Notes under the pieces: model-generated
The model's database searches: none
Told to the model about the DNA's origin: nothing
What the model saw: only the letters and a program-made list of their open reading frames with translations
Position numbers and translations under genes: made by a program
Assembly (NCBI GenBank): GCA_030425145.1
Contig: JAUHVK010000002.1
Coordinates: 124,001-188,000, forward strand
DNA length: 64,000 nt
Source: Alphaproteobacteria bacterium
GTDB lineage: Bacteria; Pseudomonadota; Alphaproteobacteria; Rhodobacterales; Rhodobacteraceae
Direction of reading: 5' to 3'
Shown here: positions 35,642-44,583 of the stretch, piece after piece
How positions within the stretch are numbered: position 1 is the first letter of the stretch
How the letters are laid out: every line of letters starts with the position of its first letter

Positions 35642-35978
35642 ATCTCTGCTCCTTTGCAGGTCATTGCCTGTCGAGGAGTAACACCCCAGTTAGCGGCGTC
35701 ATTCCAGCCCTGAGAGTCACCTGTCGGGATTTGGGCAAAATCTCGCCCGCCGATGTAACATTTTGTTCCAGAACGGAAAAAGTCGGGCGCTTGGTGTGGG
35801 GTGTAACCAAGGCGCCCGACAGGGGAAGGGTAACGGTGAACAAATGGCGCAATCTGCCAACGCCATGTCACTAGGAACATGTCCACAGTGTCAGAACCGC
35901 CTAACGCGTCAATGGAAAAGCCAATACAACCCAAGGTATCGGCCTTTTCCCGCCCAAATTGACCAGAGGTAAGCGGCA
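35642..35978. other. 337-nt gene-free region between small lipoprotein and 119 aa gene
   Basis: Must contain the promoter of the 71 aa lipoprotein. It holds the terminator at 35777-35820, and an inverted repeat GGAAAAGCC ... GGCCTTTTCC (35912-35947, one bulge) of unknown role. Short open frames exist, but none has a ribosome binding site plus plausible composition. Confidence 0.6.
35777..35820 (-). terminator. Strong intrinsic terminator after the pccB-linked small genes
   Basis: On the minus strand GTCGGGCG-C-TTGGT stem of about 14 bp with one bulge (35782-35820), loop of about 10 nt, then TTTTT (35777-35781). It lies about 160 nt after the 119 aa gene's stop and would end the transcript that begins at pccB. 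Confidence 0.85.
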
Positions 35979-36338
35979 TCACGCCCATTCCTCGTCGTCG
36001 AACGCATCAGGGAAGGATGCCCGTGCCACGGACTCGTTGATGATCAGCAGGGACTCGTAGCTTTCAGGATCAAACGGATCGTCATAGGGCAGCACCTCGC
36101 GCCCGAAGAGCCAGCTCAGCCGTCCCGCATCCAGATTGCCCCGTTCGAAGGGTTCGGTGCCGAAATGCGCCCAAAGCGCCGCCATGAAAGCGGTGTCGGC
36201 CTTGCGATCCACCGCCTTGCGGTCGCGATAGCGTTCGCGCTTGATAAGCGGCGTGACCCCTTTCGGGTTCGGTCTACGAATGACGAACTGGAAATCAGTG
36301 CCCGGAAGACGGCCCGGGAAGCCACGATGCTTCAGCAT
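35979..36338 (-). CDS. Conserved hypothetical protein in the pcc locus
   Basis: 119 aa soluble protein, charged. MLKHRGFPGRLPGTDFQFVI, then RERYRDRKAVDRKADTAFMAAL, and an acidic C-terminus SFPDAFDDEEWA. No recognised domain and no signal peptide. It follows the 48 aa lipoprotein gene by 63 nt on the same strand and precedes a strong terminator, so it is probably the last gene of the pccB transcript. Function unknown. Confidence 0.65.
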   Translation of the reverse strand: MLKHRGFPGRLPGTDFQFVIRRPNPKGVTPLIKRERYRDRKAVDRKADTAFMAALWAHFGTEPFERGNLDAGRLSWLFGREVLPYDDPFDPESYESLLIINESVARASFPDAFDDEEWA

Positions 36339-36401
36339 GGGACACCCCCGCGAAGCGATCGGGAAAAGGGGGCGGACGCCTCTGCCCGCCCCGTTTTAAG
36401 T

Positions 36402-36548
36402 TTACTTGTACTTGCCTGTATATGCAGGTTCGTGGCTGATCGGCTCGGGGTCGATAACCACAAACTCTTCTTCGGCCTGCTTCTGTCCGCACGCGGACAA
36501 GACTGCAAAAAGACCGACTGCGGCAAGAAGCTTGATGCTCTTTGACAT
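36402..36548 (-). CDS. 48 aa small lipoprotein
   Basis: 48 codons from ATG at 36548 to TAA at 36402-36404. N-terminal MSKSIKLLAAVGLFAVLSAC with lipobox LSAC and Cys20, followed by GQKQAEEEFVVIDPEPISHE and PAYTGKYK. AGGAGA lies 6 nt upstream of the start. The acidic-then-lysine tail has no known domain. It is short and easily missed; the lipobox, SD and position within the pccB transcript support it being real. Confidence 0.75.
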   Translation of the reverse strand: MSKSIKLLAAVGLFAVLSACGQKQAEEEFVVIDPEPISHEPAYTGKYK

Positions 36549-36765
36549 CTAGTTCTCCTGTCAGGTTCAAAAAAGGACCCAACAAGACCTGCTGGTCCTG
36601 CCTGTCCTCGGTTCGAGGTAGTGACTGCTTGGGTGCAGTCCGCCCCAGAATACGCTGAAATCATGACAGAAAGATATTCACGGCCCGCAACATTGCGCCC
36701 CTGTGACGCAAAAGACTCAAACCTCCTGCGGCCCGATCGTACTGTCGCAACATGTTGTGGACGCA

Positions 36766-37173
36766 TCAGAAAAACTCCAAGATGCAGGTTTTGTCTTCGA
36801 CGCGATAGGCTTCGAAAAACTGGATGACGTCTTCATTGGCGACGCCGAATTCGGTTTCTTCCTGGCTGAAGGAAATCACGATCTGGCTGGGCTTCGGCCC
36901 GGTTTCGGCAAGCCGCGGAATCGCGAAGGTTTCGCACAGATACTGCATGTCGCCCTCCACATCCTCGTATTCCCGTCCGTCCTGCCCGATCTCGGGCGTG
37001 ACAAACCGATAGCGATAAATCAGCCCGCCACCCGGTCGGTCCCAGAGCATTTCCTGGAACGTCACCGACTGGCCGGATGGCACGGAAAGAAGGTCATCCG
37101 AGGCGAACGCAGCCGTCCCGCCAAGCGCCAGAGCGCCCGCTGTCAGATACTGCCAAGCTCCACCTCTCGCCAC
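36766..37173 (-). CDS. DUF6497 family exported protein
   Basis: 135 aa. Likely GTG start at 37173 with GGAGGAGG 8 nt upstream. Signal segment AWQYLTAGALALGGTAAFA, then LLSVPSGQSVTFQEMLWDRP and MQYLCETFAIPRL; two cysteines (YLCETF, DKTCILEFF) may form a disulfide. The pattern matches the Rhodobacterales DUF6497 family, function unknown. It follows pccB by 49 nt and is probably co-transcribed with it. Confidence 0.75.
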   Translation of the reverse strand: MARGGAWQYLTAGALALGGTAAFASDDLLSVPSGQSVTFQEMLWDRPGGGLIYRYRFVTPEIGQDGREYEDVEGDMQYLCETFAIPRLAETGPKPSQIVISFSQEETEFGVANEDVIQFFEAYRVEDKTCILEFF

Positions 37174-37222
37174 AGATGACCTCCTCCCGTAGGGCGCGTG
37201 CGCGCACGCACCGGCGACCCGA

Positions 37223-38755
37223 TCACAACGGAATGTTGTCGTGCTTCTTCCACGGCATGGACTGCTGCTTCGACCGCAGCGCGGCAAAAGCCCGTGCCAC
37301 CCGCTTGCGCGTGCTGCGCGGTTGGATCACCTCATCGATAAAGCCGCGTTCCGCCGCCACAAACGGGTTGGCGAAACGGTCTTCATATTCCTTGGTGTGG
37401 GCCGCGATCTTCTCCGGATTGCCCGCATCGGCACGGTGAATGATCTCGGTGGCCCCTTTGGCCCCCATCACAGCAATCTCAGAAGTCGGCCAGGCATAGT
37501 TCACATCGGCACGCAGGTGCTTGGACGCCATAACCACGTAAGCACCGCCATAGCTCTTGCGGGTGATGACCGTCACCTTCGGCACAGTCGCTTCGCCATA
37601 GGCAAAGAGCAGTTTCGCGCCGTGCTTGATGACGCCGTTATATTCCTGGCTGGTGCCTGGCAGGAAGCCCGGCACGTCCACCAGCGTCAGGATCGGAATA
37701 CCGAAGCAGTCGCAGAAGCGGACAAACCGTGCGGCCTTACGTGCGCTGTCGATGTCCAGAACACCCGCGAGAACCATCGGCTGGTTCGCCACCACGCCCA
37801 CGGTCTGCCCTTCCAGGCGGACAAAACCGGTGATGATGTTCTTGGCGAAGTCTTCCTGAATCTCGTAGAAATCGCCCTCATCCGCGATCTTCAGGATCAA
37901 CTCCTTCATGTCATACGGCGTGTTGGCGTTTTCCGGCACCAGCGTATCAAGCGATTCCTCAACGCGGTCCACATCGTCGAAGAACGGGCGCGTCGGGCTG
38001 GGCTGGCGGTTGTTGAGCGGCAGGAAGTCCACCAGACGCCGCACCTCGGCCAGCGCCTCAACATCGTTCTCGAACGCGCCATCGGCAACAGAGGACTTGC
38101 GTGTATGCGTTGTCGCGCCGCCCAGCTCCTCGGCGGTGACATGTTCGTTGGTCACGGTCTTCACGACGTCCGGACCTGTGACGAACATGTAAGAGCTGTC
38201 CTTCACCATGAAGATGAAGTCGGTCATCGCTGGCGAATACACGGCACCGCCGGCACACGGCCCCATGATCACGCTGATCTGCGGCACCACACCGGACGCC
38301 ATGATGTTGCGCTGGAACACTTCGCCATAGCCAGCAAGGCTGTCCACGCCTTCCTGAATACGCGCACCACCCGAGTCGTTGATCCCGATCACCGGCGCGC
38401 CGTTCTGCATCGCCATATCCATGATCTTGCAGATCTTCATCGCATGGGTGGCCGACACGGACCCGCCCAGCACCGTGAAGTCCTGGGAGAACACATAGAC
38501 CATGCGGCCATTGATCGTGCCCCACCCGGTGACCACGCCATCGCCTGCAGGGCGGTTCTTTTCCATACCGAAATCGGTGCAGCGATGGGTCACGAACATG
38601 TCGTATTCTTCAAAGCTGCCTTCATCGAGCAGAAGTTCGACCCGTTCGCGGGCTGTCAGCTTGCCGCGGGCGTGCTGCGCGTCGATCCGCTTTTGCCCTC
38701 CACCCAGACGGGCGTCGGCGCGGCGGGTTTCCAACTCTTGCAGAATATCTTTCAT
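37223..38755 (-). CDS. pccB: Propionyl-CoA carboxylase beta subunit (carboxyltransferase)
   Basis: 510 aa. Crotonase-fold halves typical of Pcc[19 protein letters not shown], the acyl-CoA oxyanion segment [19 protein letters not shown] near residue 130, and the second-half [20 protein letters not shown] near 360. It transfers the carboxyl group from biotin to propionyl-CoA. Its start is about 70 nt from a cluster of TTTGCAAA half-sites, the binding sequence of PccR-type regulators, and the regulator gene lies 1.5 kb away. Confidence 0.96.
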   Translation of the reverse strand: MKDILQELETRRADARLGGGQKRIDAQHARGKLTARERVELLLDEGSFEEYDMFVTHRCTDFGMEKNRPAGDGVVTGWGTINGRMVYVFSQDFTVLGGSVSATHAMKICKIMDMAMQNGAPVIGINDSGGARIQEGVDSLAGYGEVFQRNIMASGVVPQISVIMGPCAGGAVYSPAMTDFIFMVKDSSYMFVTGPDVVKTVTNEHVTAEELGGATTHTRKSSVADGAFENDVEALAEVRRLVDFLPLNNRQPSPTRPFFDDVDRVEESLDTLVPENANTPYDMKELILKIADEGDFYEIQEDFAKNIITGFVRLEGQTVGVVANQPMVLAGVLDIDSARKAARFVRFCDCFGIPILTLVDVPGFLPGTSQEYNGVIKHGAKLLFAYGEATVPKVTVITRKSYGGAYVVMASKHLRADVNYAWPTSEIAVMGAKGATEIIHRADAGNPEKIAAHTKEYEDRFANPFVAAERGFIDEVIQPRSTRKRVARAFAALRSKQQSMPWKKHDNIPL

Positions 38756-38825
38756 GTGCCGTCCCTTTGTCGCTTTGCGGCGAACATACTGCGGCGCGGC
38801 AATGCCTCAAGCGTTAATGAGCAAA

Positions 38826-38873
38826 TTTGCAAACTCTGGAAATAAGCCTATTTGCAAATTGCAAATTTGCAAA
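38826..38873. promoter_or_regulatory. PccR operator cluster between pccB and the efflux pump gene
   Basis: Three perfect TTTGCAAA half-sites at 38826-38833, 38851-38858 and 38866-38873, plus ATTGCAAA at 38858-38865. They lie in a 176-nt divergent region: 71 nt from the pccB start and 58 nt from the MFS gene start. TTTGCAAA repeats are the reported binding sequence of PccR, the propionyl-CoA regulator of Rhodobacter sphaeroides. Confidence 0.85.
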
Positions 38874-38931
38874 TTGTATCGTTACGCCTTGGAATATGGA
38901 CAATTCGCAACCGCAGGCGTAGCGATAGGTA

Positions 38932-40161
38932 ATGAGTTACGCCTCTAGGGTCAGATTTCTCGACCGCTCCACACCGCCGCATATTGTCACACTGATCCTG
39001 CTTGCAGGTCTTTCGGCGTTGGTGATGAACATCTTCCTGCCGTCCCTGCCCAACATGACGGCCTATTTCCAGACCGAATACTGGCTGATGCAACTGTCCG
39101 TCGCGGTCTATCTCGGCGTGAACGCCATCCTGCAAATCCTGATCGGCCCGATCTCGGACAAGCTGGGCCGCCGCCCGGTGATCCTGTGGGGAATCGGCGC
39201 ATTCTGCGTCGCCACGCTGGGCTGCATCTACGCGCCCGACATCTACGTGTTTCTTGGCTTCCGCATGGCGCAAGCGGTGATCGTGACCGCGATGGTGCTC
39301 AGCCGCGCTGTGGTGCGTGATTGTGTGCCGCAGGATCAGGCGGCCTCCATGATCGGTTATGTCACCATGGGCATGGCCGTCGTTCCAATGATCGGCCCTG
39401 CGTTCGGCGGCGTGCTCGACCAGTATTTCGGCTGGCAGGCGAATTTCTGGCTTCTGCTCGTTCTCGGCTTCGCTCTCTTCTGGCTGACATGGAGTGATCT
39501 GGGCGAAACCGCAAAAGTCAGCGGGCTCACACTGGGCCAGCAATTTGCGCAATATCCCGAACTGCTGACCAGCCCCCGCTTCTGGGGTTATGCCATTGCC
39601 TCGGGCATGTCCTCAGGTGCCTTCTTCGCCTATCTCGGCGGCGCGCCTTATGTGGGCACCGAAGTGTTCGGCCTGACTCCCGCCGAGCTTGGCTTTTTCT
39701 TTGGCGCACCAGCCATCGGCTATTTCTGCGGCAACTTCGTCTCCGGGCGGTTCTCGGCCCGGATCGGGGTCAACCGCATGGTGATGCTGGGCACGATCAT
39801 CAATTGCATCGGCATCATTCTGTCCATGGCGATGTTCTGGATGGGCCTCGGGTCGCAATGGACGTTCTTCGGCTTCATGACGTTTGTGGGGCTCGGCAAC
39901 GGCATGACCATTCCGAACGCCACCGCCGGCATGTTGTCGGTGCGCCCACATCTCGCAGGTACGGCCTCGGGCCTTGGGGGCGCAATCATGCTGGGTGGCG
40001 GCGCAGGCCTGTCGGCACTTGCCGGTTTTCTCCTTGTGCCCGGAACCGGAGCATGGCCTCTTTTGTGGATTATGCTGGCCACCGCAATCTGCGCCGTCAT
40101 CGCGATCCAGCTGGTAATCTGGCGCTCCGCGCATCTGGCAGGGCTGGACAGCGCAGGGTGA
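38932..40161 (+). CDS. MFS multidrug efflux transporter, Bcr/CflA family
   Basis: 409 aa, twelve predicted membrane helices. The MFS loop motif is GPISDKLGRRPVILWGIG near residue 80, with an intramembrane CVPQDQAASMIGYVTMGMAV region typical of Bcr/CflA pumps. Members export drugs, sulfonamides or small peptides and amino acids. It lies between the PccR operator cluster and pccR on the plus strand, so it may be under PccR control. An organic-acid export role would be speculation. Confidence 0.9.
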   Translation: MSYASRVRFLDRSTPPHIVTLILLAGLSALVMNIFLPSLPNMTAYFQTEYWLMQLSVAVYLGVNAILQILIGPISDKLGRRPVILWGIGAFCVATLGCIYAPDIYVFLGFRMAQAVIVTAMVLSRAVVRDCVPQDQAASMIGYVTMGMAVVPMIGPAFGGVLDQYFGWQANFWLLLVLGFALFWLTWSDLGETAKVSGLTLGQQFAQYPELLTSPRFWGYAIASGMSSGAFFAYLGGAPYVGTEVFGLTPAELGFFFGAPAIGYFCGNFVSGRFSARIGVNRMVMLGTIINCIGIILSMAMFWMGLGSQWTFFGFMTFVGLGNGMTIPNATAGMLSVRPHLAGTASGLGGAIMLGGGAGLSALAGFLLVPGTGAWPLLWIMLATAICAVIAIQLVIWRSAHLAGLDSAG

Positions 40162-40162
40162 A

Positions 40163-40200
40163 TTTGCAAACTCGAATCTGACAGGTTGCAAAACTGCAAA
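40163..40200 (+). promoter_or_regulatory. PccR autoregulatory operator
   Basis: TTTGCAAA at 40163-40170, starting 1 nt after the MFS stop, plus degenerate half-sites GTTGCAAA (40185-40192) and ACTGCAAA (40193-40200), within 52 nt of the pccR start. The site suggests autoregulation. Confidence 0.75.
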
Positions 40201-40213
40201 GTTCGAGGACACA

Positions 40214-41611
40214 ATGCCCACCCAGAAACTCTATGCCGGTGCCAAGCTACGCGAGATCCGCACCCGGCTGAGCATCACCCAGCGCGACTTCGCAGCCAAG
40301 CTGGGCGTGTCCCTGCCCTATCTGAACCAGATGGAGAACAACAAACGCCCGCTCTCCACCACGGTGGTGCTGGCGCTGGCGCAGGAGTTCGGGGTCGACG
40401 TTACCGAACTGGGCCAAGGCGATGCCGAGCGTATGATCTCGGACATGCGCGAAGCGCTGGCCGATCCGGTCTTTGCCGATGCCGCGCCACCGGTTGCCGA
40501 CCTGCGCCTGACCGCCTCCAACGCGCCGGGTCTGGCCCGCGCCTTTTTGGAACTGCACCGCGCGTACCGCCAGACCCACGAGCGGTTGGCATCCCTGGAC
40601 GAGGCGCTGGGGCGCGAAGGCGCGCAGTTGCAGCCATCGCCCTGGGAAGAGGTGCGCGACTTCTTCCACTATTGCGACAACTACATCGACGCCGTGGACA
40701 AGGCCGCCGAAAACGTGGCAACCAAGCTGGCCGGCAGCGACCGTGTCCGCGCCGCCATTCGCGGGCTGGAAGCTGAAGGGCTGCATGTGCGCTTCGCCAA
40801 TATGCCGGAGCTGCGCCGCTTTGATGAACTGCGGCAGGAGGTGACCCTGTCGTCGCTTGCTGCGCCCGAAACCCAGACATTCCAGATGATGCTGCAACTC
40901 GCGCTGACACGGCACGGCAAACTTTTGGATGCAACGCTCGATCTGGGCCGGTTTCAATCCGAGGCCGCCCGCGCCATCGCCCGGCTGGGCTTGGCAAACT
41001 ATTTCGCCGGGGCTGCGGTCATGCCCTATGGCCAATTCCTGCAGGCGGCGCATGACACGCGGCATGATCTGGAATTGATCGCCCGCCGGTTCGGCGCCTC
41101 TATCGAACAGGTGGCGCACCGCCTGTCGACCATGCAACGTCCCGGTGCCAAAGGCATTCCGTTCTTCTTTGTCCGCGTCGATCAGGCCGGCACGATCACC
41201 AAGCGCCACTCGGCAACACGGTTGCAGTTCGCCCGGTTCGGGGGTGCGTGCCCGCTCTGGAACGTGCACCGCGCGTTTGAGACACCCGGTCGGTTCCTGC
41301 GACAGCTTGCGGAAACCCCTGACGGGGTACGGTACATTTCACTGGCGCGGGATGTGTCCAAGACCGGGGGCCATTTCGGAGCGCCGGTGCGGCGTTATGC
41401 GATTGCATTAGGATGTGAGGTCAAACACGCGGGCGCGCTGGTCTATGCCGATGGGCTGGACCTGACCCGCGACGGGGCGTTCGAGCCGATTGGGATTTCC
41501 TGCCGGATCTGCGAGCGGGCGAATTGCCACCAGCGCTCTGTCCCCCCCTTGGAGCGGAAGCTGACAATTCAGCCGCATCGGCGGGGAATCTTACCCTACG
41601 AGTTGAGTTGA
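40214..41611 (+). CDS. pccR: Short-chain fatty acyl-CoA regulator (XRE/ScfR family, PccR)
   Basis: 465 aa. N-terminal XRE helix-turn-helix (LREIRTRLSITQRDFAAKLG, residues 10-29). The middle has an ImmA/IrrE-like segment, and the C-terminal DUF2083 region has conserved cysteines near ISCRICERANCHQ. ScfR proteins sense short-chain acyl-CoAs; PccR of R. sphaeroides activates propionyl-CoA carboxylase genes. The TTTGCAAA sites upstream of itself and of pccB match that role. A double-hairpin element starts 8 nt after its stop. Confidence 0.9.
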   Translation: MPTQKLYAGAKLREIRTRLSITQRDFAAKLGVSLPYLNQMENNKRPLSTTVVLALAQEFGVDVTELGQGDAERMISDMREALADPVFADAAPPVADLRLTASNAPGLARAFLELHRAYRQTHERLASLDEALGREGAQLQPSPWEEVRDFFHYCDNYIDAVDKAAENVATKLAGSDRVRAAIRGLEAEGLHVRFANMPELRRFDELRQEVTLSSLAAPETQTFQMMLQLALTRHGKLLDATLDLGRFQSEAARAIARLGLANYFAGAAVMPYGQFLQAAHDTRHDLELIARRFGASIEQVAHRLSTMQRPGAKGIPFFFVRVDQAGTITKRHSATRLQFARFGGACPLWNVHRAFETPGRFLRQLAETPDGVRYISLARDVSKTGGHFGAPVRRYAIALGCEVKHAGALVYADGLDLTRDGAFEPIGISCRICERANCHQRSVPPLERKLTIQPHRRGILPYELS

Positions 41612-41619
41612 GCGCGCAG

Positions 41620-41677
41620 GCGATGCGTCGACGCATCGCGTGTTTCCGTTGACGGAAACACTGGGGGCCAGCCCCCA
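41620..41677 (+). repeat. Double-hairpin 3' element, copy 3, with extra hairpin
   Basis: 8 nt after the pccR stop: palindrome GCGATGCGTCGACGCATCGC (41620-41639), then GTGTTTCC-GTTGA-CGGAAACAC-type hairpin (41640-41661), then TGGGGG-CCAG-CCCCCA (41662-41677). This copy alone has the third, G/C-rich hairpin, followed by a CCCCCGAGGTATTT tract of a type common in Rhodobacterales intergenic DNA. Confidence 0.85.
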
Positions 41678-41708
41678 AACCCCCGAGGTATTTGGAAAAC
41701 AGAGAAGA

Positions 41709-42404
41709 TCAGGACGCGGCGACCGGCCAGCGACGTGCAAGATTGGCCATGATCGCGCGGTCTGTGTCGTCGAGCGGGCCTGTTATGCCCGGACGGAAGC
41801 GCAGGCGGAAGCTGTGCAGCAGAGTGTCGAGGGGAACATCGGCGGTGTAGCCGAAGCGGCGCGCGTTTTCGGTGAAATCCCCTGAGCCTGTCGCGGCGGG
41901 CCAGATGGCAAGGCCCTGCCGCGCCAGTCTTTGCCAGTCGAAGCGCGGGCCGGGGTCGATCTTGCGGCCCGGTGCCATGTCGGAATGACCGATCACCCGT
42001 TCCGGCGGGATGGCGTGTCGGTCCATGATCCCCGCCACCAGAGTGTCAAGCGCGTCCATCTGTTTTGCCGCAAAAGGTGTGCTTCCGGTATTGGAGATCT
42101 CGATCCCGATAGAGCGCGAGTTCACATCCGTGACCGGCCCCCACGCCCCTGCCCCGGCATGCCACGCGCGATCCGTCTCGTTGACCAACTGCCAGACTGT
42201 GCCATCCGGCGCGATCACGTAATGGGCCGACACCTGCGCGTCTGCGTGGCAAAGCCAGTCCCGCGCCTTTTCGGCGCAGTCCATCGCGGTGTAGTGAAGC
42301 ACGATCAGGTCAGGTCGCGCATCGTCTCGGCGCGGCCCGCAATTTGGCGAGGGATGCCAGAGCGGCGTCAGTTGCGCACCGCGCGGAATGGGGCCGGATC
42401 CCAA
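41709..42404 (-). CDS. N-acetylmuramoyl-L-alanine amidase (AmpD-like)
   Basis: 231 aa Amidase_2 domain. First zinc histidine His37 in LIVLHYTAMD; the second histidine and aspartate ligand in VIGHSDMAPGRKIDPG near residue 160. No signal peptide, so the enzyme is cytoplasmic and probably recycles anhydro-muropeptides as AmpD does. The start overlaps the end of the Excalibur gene by 37 nt; no better internal start is evident. Confidence 0.9.
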   Translation of the reverse strand: MGSGPIPRGAQLTPLWHPSPNCGPRRDDARPDLIVLHYTAMDCAEKARDWLCHADAQVSAHYVIAPDGTVWQLVNETDRAWHAGAGAWGPVTDVNSRSIGIEISNTGSTPFAAKQMDALDTLVAGIMDRHAIPPERVIGHSDMAPGRKIDPGPRFDWQRLARQGLAIWPAATGSGDFTENARRFGYTADVPLDTLLHSFRLRFRPGITGPLDDTDRAIMANLARRWPVAAS

Positions 42405-43075
42405 TCGCAGGCAAACCCGTCGCCATCCGGGTCGAGGTTCTGGCGGTCACGCTCGGGGCCACCATTTGCGAGGAATGCCTCTTGTGCGAGGTCCGACGAG
42501 GTAAAGGACGCGCAGTTGCGCAGGTGACGGTTTTCCGAGGCAAAGGAGGACCGGCGATAGATCGGTGCGCCTTTGGGGTTGGTGGTTTGCAGCGCATAGG
42601 CGACGATGTTCGGCGTGTTGGTGCCGGGCCGCGTCGGCAGCGCCTCGGGGGCGATGATCTGATAGCGGGCGCGGTTCTGCGCGATCAGCGCGGCGTCGCC
42701 TTCGATGCTGCGGGTGTTGGCCACCGCGTCAAAGTTGTTTTCTTCGGAGATCCCAGCCGCGTTTTCGACGATCTGCGGCGCCGGATTGCCCGGGGATGCC
42801 TGAACCGGATCGACGCCGGAATTTGCGCGGCGTGCTTCCAGGTCGGCGGCGTCCAGCGGTCCTGTGGCAGAGAGCGGCGCCCCTGTCACGGTCGGCGGCG
42901 GGCCGATGGTGGTCGGCGCAGACCGGCCTTCGAGCACCGCGTCGCGCTGCTGCTGGTACCCGTCGTAGCGGTCGAAGCCGACCGCGCTGTCGGGGATCGA
43001 CGGGCTGCATGCGGTCAGAGCCACAAGAGCAGCGCCCCCGGCCCATACGCGGAAAATGCCGTGTTTCTGGATCAT
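42368..43075 (-). CDS. Excalibur calcium-binding domain lipoprotein
   Basis: 235 aa. Signal and lipobox LTAC near residue 23 (GGAALVALTACSPS). A low-complexity Pro/Ala middle region, then the C-terminal Excalibur domain: LRNCASFTSSDLAQEAFLAN followed by the calcium loop DPDGDGFACDWDP. Excalibur domains occur on surface proteins; a cell-envelope calcium role is inferred. ATG at 43075 has GAGGCAGG upstream. It overlaps the AmpD-like gene. Confidence 0.85.
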   Translation of the reverse strand: MIQKHGIFRVWAGGAALVALTACSPSIPDSAVGFDRYDGYQQQRDAVLEGRSAPTTIGPPPTVTGAPLSATGPLDAADLEARRANSGVDPVQASPGNPAPQIVENAAGISEENNFDAVANTRSIEGDAALIAQNRARYQIIAPEALPTRPGTNTPNIVAYALQTTNPKGAPIYRRSSFASENRHLRNCASFTSSDLAQEAFLANGGPERDRQNLDPDGDGFACDWDPAPFRAVRN

Positions 43076-43098
43076 GTCCTGCCTCATTCGGCGTGAAG

Positions 43099-44583
43099 TT
43101 ACCACCACTGGGTGGGTTTTGCCACAAAGCCTGCCGCCTGCTCGAGCGCGTAGGCGGTGTTCAGCAGGTCGCCCTCTTCCCACGGGCGGCCGATCAGTTG
43201 CAGACCCAGCGGAAGCCCCTGCTTGTCGAGCCCGGTCGGGACCGAGATGCCCGGCAGACCGGCAAGGTTGACGGTCACAGTGAAGACGTCGTTGAGGTAC
43301 ATCTCGACCGGATCAGTGTGTTCCTTGCCCAATTCGAACGCCGCTGACGGTGTGGCCGGTGTCAGGATCGCGTCGACGCCTTGGGCGAAGACATCCTCGA
43401 AGTCCTTTTTGATCAGGGTGCGGACCTTGCGGGCGCGGTTGTAATAGGCGTCGTAGAAGCCTGCGGAGAGCACATAGGTGCCGACCATCACGCGGCGCTG
43501 CACCTCGGGACCGAAGCCTTCGGCGCGGGTTTTCTCGTACATTTCGGTGATGCCGTCACCCTGCGCCAGTTTCGCGCGGTGGCCGTAGCGGACGCCGTCA
43601 TAGCGCGCGAGGTTGGAAGACGCCTCGGCCGGTGCGATCACGTAATAGGCGGGCAGCGCGTATTTGGTGTGCGGAAGCGAGATGTCCTTGATCACCGCGC
43701 CTGCGTCTTCGAGCATCTTGCGGCCGTCGGCCCAAAGCGCCTCGATTTCGTCCGGCATGCCGTCCATACGGTATTCACGCGGAATGCCGATCACCTTGCC
43801 CTTGATGTCGCCGGTCAGCATCGCCTCGAAATTCGGCACGGCCAGATCGGCGGATGTGCTGTCTTTCGGGTCGTGACCACACATGGCTTCGAGCATGATG
43901 GCCGCGTCACGCACGTCTTTGGTCATCGGGCCCGCCTGATCCAGAGAGGAGGCGAATGCGACGATGCCCCAGCGCGAGCAGCGGCCATAGGTCGGTTTGA
44001 TACCGGTGATGCCGGTGAAGGCGGCAGGCTGGCGGATCGAGCCACCTGTGTCGGTGCCGGTGGCGCCAAGGCAGAGGTCTGCGGCGACGGCGCTTGCCGA
44101 ACCGCCGGACGAGCCGCCCGGTGTCAGCGCGGTATCATCATTGCCGCGGCGCCACGGGTTGATCGCATTGCCATAGGTCGAGGTCTCGTTCGAGGACCCC
44201 ATGGCGAACTCGTCCATGTTGAGCTTGCCCAGCATGACCGCGCCTGCGTCGAAGAGCTGGCTGGTGACGGTGCTTTCGTATTCCGGCTTGAAGCCGTTGA
44301 GGATCGCGCTGGCGGCCTGGGACGGCACGCCTTTGGTGCAGAAGAGATCCTTGATGCCAAGCGGGATGCCGCAAAGGTCGGGCGCGTCGCCTGCCTTGAT
44401 CCGGTCATCGGCGGATTTCGCCTGCCCCATCGCCACCTCTGGCGTCTTGTGAACAAACGCGCCCAAGACATCGGCCTTGTCGATTGCGGCAAGGCAGGCT
44501 TCGGTCAGTTCGACCGAGGACACGTCGCCGTTGCGCAGCGCGTCGCGGGCTTCGGCGATTTTGAGTTTGGTCAGATCGGTCAT
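43099..44583 (-). CDS. gatA: Asp/Glu-tRNA amidotransferase subunit A
   Basis: 494 aa amidase-signature enzyme. Catalytic Lys in [14 protein letters not shown] near residue 78, the Ser cis-Ser-Ser segment [20 protein letters not shown] near 155, and [16 protein letters not shown]. As part of GatCAB it amidates mischarged Glu-tRNA(Gln) and Asp-tRNA(Asn). The ATG overlaps the gatC stop by 1 nt (TAATG). gatB is not in the window. Confidence 0.95.
   Translation of the reverse strand: MTDLTKLKIAEARDALRNGDVSSVELTEACLAAIDKADVLGAFVHKTPEVAMGQAKSADDRIKAGDAPDLCGIPLGIKDLFCTKGVPSQAASAILNGFKPEYESTVTSQLFDAGAVMLGKLNMDEFAMGSSNETSTYGNAINPWRRGNDDTALTPGGSSGGSASAVAADLCLGATGTDTGGSIRQPAAFTGITGIKPTYGRCSRWGIVAFASSLDQAGPMTKDVRDAAIMLEAMCGHDPKDSTSADLAVPNFEAMLTGDIKGKVIGIPREYRMDGMPDEIEALWADGRKMLEDAGAVIKDISLPHTKYALPAYYVIAPAEASSNLARYDGVRYGHRAKLAQGDGITEMYEKTRAEGFGPEVQRRVMVGTYVLSAGFYDAYYNRARKVRTLIKKDFEDVFAQGVDAILTPATPSAAFELGKEHTDPVEMYLNDVFTVTVNLAGLPGISVPTGLDKQGLPLGLQLIGRPWEEGDLLNTAYALEQAAGFVAKPTQWW

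Noticed and set aside
35763-35972. 69-codon plus-strand frame with CPQCQNR motif
   Set aside because: No ribosome binding site, overlaps a minus-strand terminator, and the zinc-ribbon-like CxxC is single.
37241-38845. 534-codon plus-strand frame antisense to pccB
   Set aside because: Shadow of pccB; low-complexity His/Arg-rich translation with no recognisable domain.
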